From: Adiantum capillus-veneris
Taxonomy: Eukaryota; Streptophyta; Polypodiopsida; Polypodiales; Pteridaceae
DNA length: 64,000 nucleotides
Direction of reading: 5' to 3'
NCBI GenBank assembly: GCA_014529385.2
Contig: CM043964.1
Span: forward strand, 134,890,420-134,954,419
Shown: in pieces, positions 31,672-45,028 of the stretch
Layout of the letters: each line of letters begins with the position of its first letter
Position numbering within the stretch: the first letter of the stretch is position 1
Program-made: the position numbers and the translations under genes
The notes under the pieces: model-generated
What the model saw: only the letters and a program-made list of their open reading frames with translations
Told to the model about the DNA's origin: nothing
Database searches by the model: none

Positions 31672-32142
31672 GAACTTCAATTACATAACTACACCCCCAA
31701 CGATGTGCGGCATTTTTCTGTAATGGCCATCCAGCATATTATAATCTCGGTAAACAGACGCACAAGAGAGGAAGCGGCGAGAGCTGAGGAGTTCGAAGAG
31801 GCTCGCATTAACGAAATGACGCAATGCCACAATCAGACTCAAGAAGAAGTTCAAAATATGCAAGAAGCAATAAATCAATATTCTGCAAACTCCACAAAAG
31901 TAGAGGAATGGTCTACACGTTGACGGCAAGACCAAGAACATAGGGAAGCTTCACAGGTGCAAGAAGCATGGGAAACCATGGAAGAGGCCCATGATTTTGA
32001 GCGACACAAAAGGATGCCCGAGACTAGCATCCCCAGAGGCAGAAGTAGCAGCAACCGGAGAAGAGGGCAAGGGACGAGTGGCAGCAACAACCGGCGGAGA
32101 GGACAGGGGACGAGTGGCACAAACCGGGGGAGAGGACAGTAG
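31672..32142 (+). pseudogene. C-terminal coiled coil and RG-rich tail of H3-Ulp1 locus
   Basis: After intron 31596-31671 (GTAAGT to TCTACAG) the frame reads a long coiled coil (NRRTREEAARAEEFEEARIN; EEVQNMQEAINQYSANSTK), a TGA at about 31921, then continues in the same frame with QEAWETMEEAHDFERH. It ends in an Arg/Gly tail with two RRRGQGTSGS-type repeats. RG tails commonly bind RNA or nucleic acid. The stop TAG is at 32140. The TGA again fits CGA mutated. Confidence 0.65.
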
Positions 32143-32519
32143 AAGGGAAAGGGAGCAATTTACTTGTATAAATCTTGACAGAAACAACACAATATGTAAA
32201 GTTTTGAGACAATAAAAATGTACATTTTTGAAACATTGTTTGACCGCCACAAAATGTCTCTACATTGTCATTTTGAAGAGTACATCATGGTTTACATGGC
32301 ATGAAAGCTCTTTGCGTGCACAAGGGATTTGACCTAGCTTCCGGTGGAAGCAATTAAGTGAAGTGTATTTGTTAGTGAAACAGTCTTCTTTATTACATCT
32401 TGCAGGTAGGTGCTTCAAATCCATGATTATTAGAGGTGATTAATCTCATCATAATGTATATTTTAGGATTTTTTATTCCCAGTTGGATGGAAATACTTGC
32501 AAATTTGTACAACTTATAC
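32143..32519. other. 3' flank of H3-Ulp1 locus
   Basis: AT-rich with AATAAAAATG at about 32211, a possible polyadenylation signal. No coding. Confidence 0.35.
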
Positions 32520-33362
32520 TTAACAAGTGTCTTTATTATACAACTTGCAAAATATTGAATTCATACATGTTTTTGTTACAAGGTGACCTCTTACTATGCT
32601 AGTTGAGTGGTGTTGTTTGCAAGAATGGCTCAAGCAACTGGCATAACATGAAGCTTTTACGGTGGCCTCAAAGCTCTCCTCAACACTTTTCCTTCCAATT
32701 CTCTTCTTACATATGTCCTTCTTGTTAGGTGAAACTCTGGTTTTTGATGTCCAAAAGGAATACACCAAATCTCTTGTTTCATTAGTGATAAGAGTTCCTT
32801 GTGGCAATTGTCTCTCACAAGCACTCAATGGCAACACTTCATCCTCATCTTTATTCTCCAGCCTTGAGCTTGCAGTGGCTATTTTCCTTTGATGGACACC
32901 CAGGACACTAGCAATTTTGGATTGGTTTACTGAGGCTACACCTGTATTATTATTCAAGATCATCGTCAGAGAGGTTCTCTTAACAAAAAGCTCACTTGTT
33001 GAGTACGGGACCTTAATTTGAGCCAAAGTATTGCGGACACCGGATAGAACGGTGTCTTCGATATTGTTGAAATTTGATTTTTGCAGCTCGAAAAATATCT
33101 GGTGGTCCAATAGTTGCTGAAATATTTCCTTTTGCTCATTTCTTGATAGCTCGAGTGTTTGCTTGCGCCAACATCATGCCACCGCTGCACAATTGTTCTC
33201 CGTTGACCTAGCTTTCAGTAATCCAAGTGCAAAGGAAGGATGTTTTTCTTTCCTTCTCTGTTCGCGTTTCTTTGCAGCCCAATAATCACGAAGAAAAGCT
33301 TGATTAGTGACACATGTCTCAATGGAACTGACAATGTGATGGTTTTGTATTTGTTCATCCAT
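32520..33362 (-). pseudogene. transposase-like N-terminal region (ORF-A family, second copy)
   Basis: The minus-strand frame 33110-32520, with an upstream frame 33362-33174, contains a helix-turn-helix-like segment (VNQSKIASVLGVHQRKIATA) followed by FWTSKTRVSPNKKDICKKRI. I associate this block with the N-terminal half of the transposon family whose C-terminal half is at 19810-21450, but the two copies here do not overlap, so the link is inference. Stops and frameshifts separate the pieces (33174, 33110). After VEESF the sequence diverges. Confidence 0.5.
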
Positions 33363-33460
33363 GCATGATTCCTCCTCATCCAGCTCGTGGAAAGAGAGTA
33401 GCTATGAGTCACCCAAGCGGTAAACTCTTATAGTAATGTCCATTGGCAAGGAGTAAGAGA

Positions 33461-33831
<371 letters not shown>

Positions 33832-33834
<3 letters not shown>

Positions 33835-36569
33835 AAGGGAGCAGCCCAAGTTCACTGGCTATGGAGCACAGAAGGTGCACAGGAGGAGCACAACTATGTG
33901 TCGAGAGAGAGTTTATACACAAATGAACCACCAAGCCCATGTTGTGTCAAGGAGAGTCCTTTTTGTACCACCATTGCATGCTTTCAGCCATTTGATATTG
34001 CTTATTGGTGCCAAAAATGGAGGCTCCTCTTTTAGACTTAGTTTCACTTTAGTTATGTGTGGAGCATATCACTTTTTGCATGACCCTCTTAGGGTTAGTT
34101 CTCATTATCCTTTTTACAAAGTAGCCATAGTGGCTTATTAATAAAAGATCTAAAACACTATGCAAACTTAAAATGGCCAAGGAGTTTATTTATTGCCGCC
34201 GCCTTCTCCTCAACTCCCAAAATTCCAATCTACAAGTCATCAACTCTCCGTTAGTAAAAAGAGAGAAAGACAGAATAATAATTAGCCATTACGCTCCAGC
34301 TATCCCAACTGTAGCTAACCACATACAACAAGTGGGTGCCCAATCTTGTACTTCCCTCTCTCCAGGGATAGAAACTGTCCTCAATTGCTCAATAGAGAAC
34401 CAACTGGACCGTGAATGATGAAATATGTGGAGAAGATATGAGAAGTTTTGAAAAACAATTGAGGCATCCATTTAGCATCTTCTGTAGGGTGGCATTTAAA
34501 AGTCAAAAGATGAAATGCAAGTGCATGTAGTGGTGGTGATCAACTATATGGTCCACGATGCGTTTCTCCTCTTGATCTACAAGTGTATGTGGTTCCTCAT
34601 ATCTATGATGTGTAGGTAGGGAACGTGAAAGGGTCGTAATAAACTAATGTAATGTGCATTTTGGATATGCTAGTGTGAAGGTAAGTAACTAAATGAGCTA
34701 AGGTCATGGAGAATGGAAAAAATCATAATATTCCTCTTGCCCAATATATCCTGCATTAAAATCTATAGAAAGTGGCACATAGAGTGGCCACAAATGTGCA
34801 TATCTGAAAAGAAAAATTTAACCCAAAAAGTTAGTACCTCATGGAGCTCGTAGCCCAATGCTACAATGTAAAGAATTGGAAAATATGCAGTACCCTTTTT
34901 TCTTATTGGATTGGACTTCTTAGGGAAATATCTATGTGCAAATAGTGGTGTATTGCATTAGGCACATAACTTGTTTTCTCTATTCTCAAATTGAGTGAGC
35001 ATAGTAACAGTAATAAATTACTGATACTGAATAACATGGCATTTTGCTCTCTCTCCAATAAGAGTTCAAATAATTGGGAATTGTGTACTTATCTATAGTT
35101 TATTGATTTGGAAGTTTAGAATGCTTGACTCATCTGTACTAGAGAGAGATTGCTTTTGGGGTTTGTCAATATTGGAATTAGAAGTGGCCTTTGTGCCTTG
35201 ATTAATAGCATTTAGTTTGAAAAAATATGTAACATGTAATAATCAATGATTAGCTACAACTGCCATAGAAAATTTCCATAGATGATAACAAAAAATGAGT
35301 ATTACCACCATGAATGGAGATAATTTTTGTTCTAAGGAGAGAGACTTACAAATGTGAACAATCATATTCACAAACACACCGAGCATGCTATGTGTCCAAT
35401 ATAGCCTTGATTTGAAAGCTTACCGATTTGAATAGCTTCCAAAGAGGTAGTGAGAGAAATGGTAAGAGTAATGGTAGGAAGATGCGTAGATTTTTGACAT
35501 AAAAACTATAAATTGATAATCCTTGTAAACTTCAAAGCAGGTCTTTAGAAAGGTTTCAAAGTTAGAAAAGATTCTTATCAATTTATTTCATATGTAGACT
35601 CATGTTGGACTGGTCCTGCTCGTGGCATGATTGAATTTGGTGGGCATGCTCAAAGAAGACCCACAAAGTTGTTCATTAGCTTCCACTGTCTGAGTGGAAT
35701 GTATAATACCTATCAAAAATAGCTCAGAACAAGACTGTTTGGTCTTGGTTAACATCTATACAAAGTCTTGGTGTTGAACCATAATCAGTGAGGGAAAATT
35801 TTAAATAGTAGCTTAGCTATGATGGATGAGTGCTCCATTTGCCTGAATCTTTATTTCATAATTATGAATTTTAGGATCATATATGCCAAATTAAATTTCA
35901 AGGGTCTAGTAAGTGACCATAGCTACTAGAAGTAGAGTCACCATAGCATAATACAATAATGGATATTACTTCCCAGAAGACGTCCTGGAAGGAAACACAT
36001 GATAAAGAATATAACAACATAAAATATGAAATAATGTTGTTCTAAAGTGCTAGAAAGAGAGTGACACTCTCACTAGAAATTGGTCCTCCAAAAAGCTGGA
36101 TATATCTATTATTGAGTCATCCTCAATGCCATTTGAGATATCTTGTGCCAATTGTTGCAGGCTTGTGAGATGAAGGTAGAAGAAAGAGATGCCACATTTG
36201 AATCTCTATCACACACTTAAGCACTTGAATCATCAGTTGGCATGTAAACATCATCTTCAATATTTGTCAAAGTAGAAGTTTAAAAATATGACAAAGGAGA
36301 TATTTTCATGATTGAAACACTTTCCTGATGGTAGGTTCTTCTTGCATGATGGAACCCCTTTTTAATGTAGAAATACTTGTGAAACTTTCTTCAAGCAATA
36401 GAGACTTCTAGGCTTCAAAGGTAGAGGGTTCACTACAAGTAACCTTTGTGTTTAAAAAATAAGACAATCCAAAATTAAACTGATCCATCTTTACATAATC
36501 TGGAAAAGTTGAATTCAATCCACATCTTGCCCATTGATGAGAAAAATCTTCCTCATAAGCATAATAGCC
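33832..36569. other. AT-rich stretch with no recognised gene
   Basis: No frame longer than about 90 residues and none with a known motif. Probably old decayed repeats or intergenic DNA. Confidence 0.5.
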
Positions 36570-36870
36570 CTTCACAATTTTATTGAAGCGTCATCAATGA
36601 AGCCCATGCTTGCTCTATTTTTGGCACTTTGGAGAATCTGGTCTTCAAAGATTTAGAAATCTGGGTATATCCATTTTCAATATGAGAAGAGATACTCCAA
36701 AAACATTGCTCATCATTTCCTCTAAGACACAACAATAGCGAATCTGCTTTGTCAATGTCATCCCTCTTGCCAAGGAGATAACAAATCATTCTAAAGTCAA
36801 AATGAAAATCATCAATATCTTCTTCTAAATTCCCAAAGAAGATTGGGATGTCCTCAAAGGTATAGCATGT
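36570..36870 (-). pseudogene. retrotransposon gag-like fragment
   Basis: The minus strand reads DIPIFFGNLEEDIDDFHFDF then MICYLLGKRDDIDKADSLLL and CLRGNDEQCFWSISSHIENG, matching the general layout of gypsy gag capsid (F.G..ED...F...F, G..D....L...L.G.A..W). No neighbouring pol is visible. Isolated decayed fragment. Confidence 0.5.
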
Positions 36871-38424
36871 TATAGTTGTCTCTTAATGTTAGAACCACAC
36901 AAAGGCTAATTCCAAACAATAATTTTTTTCTTATGACATGAAATTATCCACACAAAGTCTTGAAAGAACTTCTAGCATAAACTCTTCCAAATGAAACAAT
37001 CAACATGAGACAACATTTAGCTATTGAGAGATTCTTTGTGTAAAAACATTTTCCTTTTTTTGTGTTATGCTAATCCATATGAAATATTAGATCAATTTTA
37101 CTTGTATTAAAATAAAACAATGCACACACACTATTTTTCTAGGATGCAATTTGTTCTAGAACAAAATAAAGACATGCACATCAAAGGATGCATGATAGTC
37201 CATAAAAGGTAGGATGACAAGGTTTGGCGATGCAAGAATATCTCCTACTCTTTGAGCACCAAACATGAACACCATGCGTTTTTGAAAATGTATCTTTCTA
37301 CTAATTGCGCTTATCTTAATATGTGGTGTAAACTAAATATGACAGCTCTCTATTCTTGGTTAATTATCCATTGTCTAGCATGACCTAATACTTCAAATAG
37401 AACAAATATATACACATCTAAATTGAGACCGTACCTAATGAAGGATTTATGACACGTTTTCTTCAACTAACCTACTATGAGGACCTAAAATTCTATGAAT
37501 TACACGGTGGAATTGTAGCTTCGTGCTAACAATGATATTCACCTTTTGCCTTGTAATAGGGATGAAAGGGTCATATAATTTGACTTGATTCATAGAACCT
37601 ACATATAATTTGTCTTGATTCATAGAACCTACTTAATCGTACTAAAGGCCAAGCATTCATGCATTGAATATGAATAATAAATACAAACAAAGTCCTCTTT
37701 AGTGGTGGCACTCTCGCTCTTTTATGGACTTTTGTCCTTTTGGTTTCAAGCCTTTGGTTGAGCTAGTTAGTAAGCACTTAAATATACTTCACTTGTTATC
37801 TTTTTTCCCAAACTTAAATGGCCATATTAAGGTGTATAGTACTTTTAGAAGGTTAGAATTTAATTTTCGTGACATTACCTCTTCGTTGAAAATAAAGGCA
37901 TAACTAGTCAGGTGTTGCTTTGGGTAGAGGATCACTTTTTATGCGTAGATATTCTGCCATAGTGGTGACTAAATCCACTTGTTCCTTAGAAGAATTAATT
38001 GTCGCAAGAATGTCTTTACTTAGCCATAATCATCTTTCTTGTAGATTGAGAAGGTCTTCTTGGTACTTGGCAAGGTCTACTAGGTGCTTGAGAGACTAAG
38101 TTGCTGGTAACTTGATTCATGGTATGCATGCATATACTCAGAACCTATGAACATCTAAAAGAAATTTAAAAAACAAAAAAAAATTCTATATAAAACATAC
38201 TAGTTCATACTTGGTTCTTATCTTTGATAGGAGTCATTGTAAGTATTTACAAGGTTTATATTATCGTTTAGATAGATGTCTTGAATCCACGGTGCATCTT
38301 CAAAAGGATAATTTTTAAAAGATAGTCTCATCACTTCTTAAAGCCTTATCTTCATGTTGTAGAATGCCCTCTCAATGCAAGATATCTTCTTGGCCTTCAA
38401 ACACGGAGGGTTCTCCAATTACTG
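36871..38424. other. no recognised gene
   Basis: AT-rich. A 30-base direct repeat TTGATTCATAGAACCTAC occurs twice at 37580-37630. Nothing else supported. Confidence 0.45.
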
Positions 38425-38650
38425 CACTACAAGAGATCATTGGATTATCGATGCCAAGTAAATGACGTCCCTGGCGAGCGTCGATATATGTATTGGTAAA
38501 ATTGAAGGGAGTCTCAAATTGATAAAAAATAAATTTTAAAATATCGATGCTTATTTTGATGTGTATACCAATGCTTATACTGAAGAATATATTTTGACGC
38601 AAATATTGACGCATATTTCAACACTTATATTGATGCTTTGTTGTAAAATA
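38425..38650. mobile_element. possible CACTA (En/Spm) element end
   Basis: CACTACAAGAGATC resembles the CACTACAAGAAA terminus of plant CACTA elements. Downstream bases repeat short phrases in both orientations (ATCGATGCTTATTTTGATG, CAATGCTTATAC, TATATTGATGC), as subterminal repeats do. The opposite terminus TCTTGTAGTG was not found in the window. Confidence 0.4.
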
Positions 38651-38967
38651 GAACCTACGGGCTCATTTTTTTTGTTTTGCACTCATTTTTCTCCTCTTCT
38701 CTTTTGTGCTTCTCCTCTACGTTCCTCCATACTTTTAGATCTACAGAGTTTGGCTTCACCGACCCATGGATTGACACTCACACACCCTCTAGGAGAGCAA
38801 AGGTATGCTTTTTTTTGTGTGGATTTATGTTAGAGTCAAAGTGTGTATATGTGTGTGGCTAATAAATTGTGTGTGTTTTTTTGCATGTTTTTCTCCAATC
38901 CTAAAGTGTTTTTTCTACTCACATTGTTTGAATGTGAGTGCTCTTTGTTTTTTTGCTTGCTTGCTTG

Positions 38968-38971
38968 CACG

Positions 38972-39034
<63 letters not shown>

Positions 39035-39045
39035 ACACACACACA
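38968..39045. repeat. (CA)n microsatellite
   Basis: Nearly uninterrupted CA dinucleotides over about 75 bases. Confidence 0.95.
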
Positions 39046-39179
39046 TTTGCACATAAATATACACACTATGCACAACACATATTTACATATAAATCATTAT
39101 AATTAATTAAAATTTTGAAAATAAATTCTTCATTTGTTAATTTTAGCCATAGGTATACATGTTGAAGATCTATCATAAC

Positions 39180-40216
39180 CAAATGTAAATTTAATGTTAA
39201 TGTTGGTGTTAGGATGCTTTAGGTTAGAGATAAAGTTTTAGGTTAGAGTGTTAGTAGTCCTTGTTGCTTAGGGCTGGACAGCTGTTTCAGTCGACTCAAA
39301 GCTAGCCGCATATACTTTAGAGTTTTAAGTTAGCCTATTAGTTGCTGCTTAGGATTGGCAGTGTAAAGCTGCTTAGTTTTGGCCGCCCTAAATTGGGTTA
39401 GGGTGGCATTTGGACTTTTCAATCTGCTTAGGACTATCCGCTTACGTTTGGCGGCTTTTGGTTTGGCTACTAGGAGTTTTATCTTAGAGTGTCTGGGTTT
39501 GGGTATTTAATTAGTCTGCTAAGAACTTACCGTTTACGATTTGCCAATTATTTTAGGCAGCTTAAAACTAATTGTTTAGTCCATTTGACCATCTTAATCC
39601 CATTAGAACTTGACACTTAGGTTAAAGTGTTAGGGTTTGACCATCTTAGTCCGTTTAGAACTTGCCGCTTAGGATTGGAAAACTGTTTTAGTTGGCTTAG
39701 AGATAACCGCTTAGGATTTTCCAATTGTTTTAGTTGGATTAGAGCTATCCTCTTAGATTTAAGGGCTTATAGTTTGGCTATTGGGAGTTGGCTGTGTAAA
39801 GCTACTTAAGGTTAGTCACTTTAAGTCAAATTATGATCGCATTGGTTTGACTGTTTCAGTCCGCTAACAGATAGCCACTTAGGGTTAGTGGATTTTGGTT
39901 TGGCCACTAATAATTGGCCATGTTTGGCTGATTAGGGTTGGCCGTGGAAATCCGCTTAAGTTTGGCCGCTCTAAATCGGGTTAGGGTAGTGTTTGGCCTT
40001 TTCATATCCGCTTAGGGCAATTAGTGGCTTTTGGTTTGGCCGCTTGGAGTTGGCCATATAAATATGCTTAGGGTTTGCAACTTATGGTTGGCCATTTCAA
40101 TATGCTTAGGGCTAATTGCTTAGGGTTAGCAGCTTATGGTTTGTTCACTAGGATTTGATCGTGTAAAGCCGCTTAGGTTTGGTCACTCTAAATAGGGTTA
40201 GGATAGTGTTTGGCCA
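39180..40216. repeat. degenerate GCTTAGGGTTGGCC-type repeat array
   Basis: Short motifs such as CCGCTTAGG, GGTTTGGCCGCT and GGGTTAGGGTAGTGTTTGGCC recur dozens of times. The last appears at about 39393, 39970 and 40195, suggesting higher-order units of a few hundred bases. The array stops exactly where copia leader homology begins. Confidence 0.75.
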
Positions 40217-40804
40217 GTGTGTTGTTGTCAGTCATGGCAACTGCCTGCACCTGATGTGAAAACTGTTCAAAAAGAGGAGAAACAAAGAAATACTAACATG
40301 TGCTATATAGCACAATCCAAAGAAGAATGTAAGAAACCTATTATGCAAAAAACATCAGCGACAAAAAAATTGCAAAAAAGGACGAAATTGCCTATGCAGT
40401 ACTATCTGTAGTAGAAATGGAGGCCAAAATGAGCTTGAATGGAAATTTTGAGCAGGCCCAGCTCTACAAACTTGCCTCGAGTATTTGTCGATCTGCTAAC
40501 ACTCACCAAAGATCACCTAAAGCGGAGAAAGTGAGCAAGCATCTGTTGGCGATGTTGAGGACTATGCCCTTGAGGATGAAACCTGATCTGATACCAATTG
40601 TTGGAAAATAGGGTTACAGGGGAAACACACACAGCTTGGAGAAGATTAAGAAGCTCAAGGCACACAACAAAGAGTGTATTGCTTAGTGTAAAAATGAAAG
40701 ATAAATTGGATGGGCGTATATACAATGCACATAGAAAAAACCTCCTAGTGAGGGAAAAAATGTCCCAATGGTCCTAAGTGTGCTCACATACATCACTATC
40801 ACAT
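40217..40804 (-). mobile_element. copia remnant: leader, primer site and LTR (second copy)
   Basis: Homologous over its length to 2490-3072: shared phrases include AAAAGAGGAGAAACAAAG, GGAGGCCAAAATGAGC and GGAAACACACACAGCTTGG. The primer site is 40580-40596 with one changed base; the LTR is 40599-40804. Only the 5' end of the element is present, with gag missing. Confidence 0.88.
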
Positions 40805-42363
40805 ATGTATGGTAACATGTCCTTGCTATTTACAGCGCACTTTATCAAAGTGCCAAAATAAATCACTCACGAAATTGTATATCATTGGATACATCTTTGA
40901 AAGAAGAACATAACAATACAAATTTTGACAAGTTTTGACACAAATTGTAACAATTTTAATGGTCCCCACTTTTTCATTAGTACAATAAGGTGGAAAGAAA
41001 ATGGGTCCTTTCTTTGTACCACCAAACCCTGTTTTCAGCTCTTTATGAGATCCATAAAGCCAAGTCAAGTCTTCAATGCTAGATCAAGAATGTCAACAAC
41101 CCTCGCTACTTGCTTCAAATTTTGCATGTCTTCCTTGGCTAACTGCAATTCTATCAAAATCTCTATGCTGCCACATGCTATGCCATTTTTTGAACCAAAG
41201 CACTGAGTAGAATAAAGCTACATGCATATGAATTCCTCTACAAATTGATGCTTTGTTCTTGGGACTTTGCCGGCCATGATGTATGTAGTACCTACATCAT
41301 ATATATGTGCCATTCACAAAGTCATGAATTTAGGAAAAGGTAGCAATAAATAACAACAAAGAATTCATTATTAACATGAAAACTTGCAATTCACAAGCTA
41401 ATGTGATACATTGTGATCATACAAAATGCAATCAAGTAAATAAAAATGAGATTAAGCAAGTACAACATGGTCAAGCGCTTATTTTAAGCAAAGATACATG
41501 ATAAAAAAATTATATTGTATATAATCTTCCCCTTTGTAAGTACAACATGGTCAAGCGCTTATTTTAAACAAAAACAAAGACATACAATAAAACAATGATA
41601 TTGTATATAATCTTGCTCTTTGTAAGCACCTAAGTCACTACCTCGATCGAACACAAAGTCTTTTAGTCCCATTGTAAGAGCAAGAGAAGAGTGAACATGA
41701 ATCTGAGCATCAAGAAAAATTATATTGATGAAAAAAAATCACTATGAGCATACACCAAGCAAACAAAAAATGTAAAACAATGATACACGACATGTGATAT
41801 TTAACCAAAAATAAAATTTGGTGACATTCTACACATTTCAAGCATAACAATTTGTATGGAAAGTTGAAACGTGGTGATGCGCTTGATGGTCCTCATAAAA
41901 TACTGCAAGATGAATTCATCCTTACCTTTTAGAGGATTTTTCATACAAAGGAAAGACATTCCTAGTGAAGTCTTTTTGCATGAAGAAGGGGAAATTCATA
42001 AGAGAAAGGAGGGAGTTTGACACGAAGCTCTCAAAAGATAGGATGAAGGTCAAGAATGATTTTGGTCTTTTGAAACATTGTCTTAGCAGATCTTGCAAGA
42101 TTTGAATGTTGACATTATCTTTGCCTCAACAGTAGTAGCAGCATGTTGTCTTCTCCATAATTTTTCTCTCGGTTCTCTTTTACCAAATTTTACATGCTAA
42201 AGTTTGGGACGATTGATTGTCCGATCAGTGTGCATGCGTGTGATATGCAAACAAACAAAAATCATTTGTAGCCCAAGCAATCGATGAGCATGTGTGTGAA
42301 CCACACTTTTTTTTGCAATGTTTGGTACACTTTTTGAAAGAACGCATGCCCACATGTGTGAGT

Positions 42364-42405
<42 letters not shown>

Positions 42406-42507
42406 CTATCCTGCTCTCTTGCATGCCATATAAGCTCCAACCTCCCACCCCATGAGCCAACTGCCCTACACATTGTTGTATAATCTCTCTTGCATAGCCC
42501 CGAAGGC
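40805..42507. other. no recognised gene; small tandem repeat and (TC)n
   Basis: A unit beginning AAGTACAACATGGTCAAGCGC occurs at about 41458 and 41537 (period about 79). A (TC)n tract lies at 42365-42400. Otherwise AT-rich with no supported coding sequence. Confidence 0.5.
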
Positions 42508-43007
42508 GAGTTTAATATTCACAAAGCAAAGTGTTGAAAGTTTAATATGCATAGCTTTTGAACATAAGAACCATAGCTTAGGAGCAAAAATTACTTAAGC
42601 CAAGTATAGACAATGGAGAGATGAACAAAAGAGAAAAATCATGGAAGGAATTCACTTATTCATGCTCTTTGTGCATCCTTGAGCAAGCATCCACTTGATA
42701 CAGAAGTCTCTTGATCTTCTTATTTACAATCCAAGTTGATTGAAGCTAAGTGTAAACACAAGCTACAAAAACACACAAAAAACATTAGTGAAAACCTAAA
42801 GCTAGGGTCTTTCATACCCTAATATTCCGAAGGGAAAAAACCCAAAGCAAAAAAAATCCTTTGTTTATGCACATGGTGCTCTTTGATAGCAAGTGTATAC
42901 ATACATATCAAATAATGAGAGAGAAAAATGCTTCTTCATAAGCACGTTTTGCAAGTTTTACAATCTCTCAAGCATGATCCAAAAGTTGATTAAATGTTAG
43001 CTTATTT

Positions 43008-43565
43008 GAAATATGAAATTTAAAACAAGCCAAGAGCTAAAAAATAATACAACTCTGTTGATATGAAGTGGCTCTTGAAAGCCCAAATCTGCAATTTAAA
43101 GCTTCTCAAAAAAGTTGGCTAACAACTAGCTCATGAAAGTTTACAATTTTAGAGCAAGCTATGAGCTAGAGATGACTGCAACTTGATGGAATGAAAGTGA
43201 ATGGCTCTCAATAGCCAAATTTTTTACTTGAAATCTCTCAAAAAGATTTGGGTAAACACTAGCTCGAATGAAAACATTTTCACTAGCTCGAAATATGAAA
43301 TTTAAAACAAGCCAAGAGCTAAAAAATAATACAACTCTGTTGATATGAAGTGGCTCTTGAAAGCCCAAATCTGCAATTTAAAGCTTCTCAAAAAAGTTGG
43401 CTAACAACTAGCTCATGAAAGTTTACAATTTTAGAGCAAGCTATGAGCTAGAGATGACTGCAACTTGATGGAATGAAAGTGAATGGCTCTCAATAGCCAA
43501 ATTTTTTACTTGAAATCTCTCAAAAAGATTTGGGTAAACACTAGCTCGAATGAAAACATTTTCAC
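43008..43565. repeat. 282-bp tandem duplication inside element A
   Basis: Units starting GAAATATGAAATTTAAAACA at 43008 and 43290 are almost identical over about 275 bases. The homologous block in element B has a single unit, so the duplication is recent in copy A. Confidence 0.92.
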
Positions 43566-44354
43566 TTTAGACCAATTTATGAGCTAGCATGTATACAACT
43601 TTTAATCCAAACAATTGGAATGGCTCTAAATAGCCAAGTTTTGCAATATTTTGCAATGATGACCCCTTCTTGGGTCAATGGAAGTTCTTGTTGCCCACAA
43701 CCCTTCAAAAAAAACTCAATTGTTAGTGCCAAAGATTCTTGCAAACATATTAAGCATTAAAAAGGTATCGAGCAATGCCAAGCTCAAATTCTAGTGCATG
43801 TTTCAATCACAAATCAAAATGATACTGCTTTCCCATGGGCATTCAAAAAAGCTAAATTTTAGTTCTATGCAATTTTTTTTGGCAAACATACTAAGCACTA
43901 AAATGCAAAATCAATGCTAAGTTTAAGCACAAAGTCACAATCATTCATCAACTCTTTGTCAATGTAACTCTCATGCCCGCACAATATCACATTAAAAAAA
44001 TTCTTCTTCTAGTGCAATGAGATTTTTTAATAAAGGTGATAGAAATCCAATGTGAAAGCCAAAGTTTGGGTACAATGAGGTTCCTTCATACCTTCAAAAG
44101 CTCACACGATTATAGCACACATAATTGTATAGGAACAAGAAGAGTGAGAAAGAGAGACACAAAATGACGAGCATTTAATTCACATAAGCCCATTTAAACT
44201 TATTTTATTGCTAAAAGGAATATCTATTAGACACAAACACTAATCATCTTTTATTGCAATGAGGCTCACTCCCCACCATGAAGCAATGCTTAGCAAAAAC
44301 AAAGAGTTTTTCCATTTAATCAATCTAACATGCACTATCATAATGCTCAACACG

Positions 44355-44425
44355 AAGCTCATGAATCACTTAGATACAAGTTTAGACATGCAGCTCATGA
44401 ATCACTTAGATACAAGTTTAGAACT
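44355..44425. repeat. 36-bp tandem duplication
   Basis: AGCTCATGAATCACTTAGAT, ACAAGTTTAGA occurs twice in a row; element B has a single copy. Confidence 0.85.
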
Positions 44426-44811
44426 CATAATATAAGAGATTGTAAAATTTTATTTCTTGCATAAGTGATCAATTCGAGATAACATGCATGATGGCTCTTT
44501 GGTGGCCAAGTTACCTCTTTTAGCCCGTATTTGAATCTCCCTTTTGTTTTATTGTTTTGAACTTTGATTTTGTTCAACACCAAGTCTAACCAAACTTTTT
44601 GGATTTTGTTGGCCAAACAATCTTATCTCGTTTTGTACGAGATCGGGATGGAGATGACTTGATTCCAAATTGGACAAGGGTGGGAACACTCCCCATTATG
44701 AAAAAATGCCAAGCTTTGATTTGATTTTTTTTTTGTTTTTCCCTATGGGCAAAATTATGGCCCAAGGGAGAGCAAGAGAGAGCTATATGCCACTGTGGGA
44801 GTGTGGGTATA

Positions 44812-44814
<3 letters not shown>

Positions 44815-44848
<34 letters not shown>

Positions 44849-44856
44849 TGTGTGTT
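44815..44856. repeat. (TG)n microsatellite
   Basis: TG tract also present but longer in the homologous position of element B (62213-62285). Confidence 0.95.
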
Positions 44857-45028
44857 GTGCTCTAGCATGAATCTCGATAGAGTTTGCGAGCCAGGACATT
44901 CCACCAGTTTGTGGAATAGATGGAGTGGCTAGTGCACGGACAAAAGAGGGATTTAGCCAACATAATTTCCTAAGAAAGTTAGACAGATCAGCACCAGAGG
45001 AGGAAAAAAGAGCAAGCTCTTGCTGATA

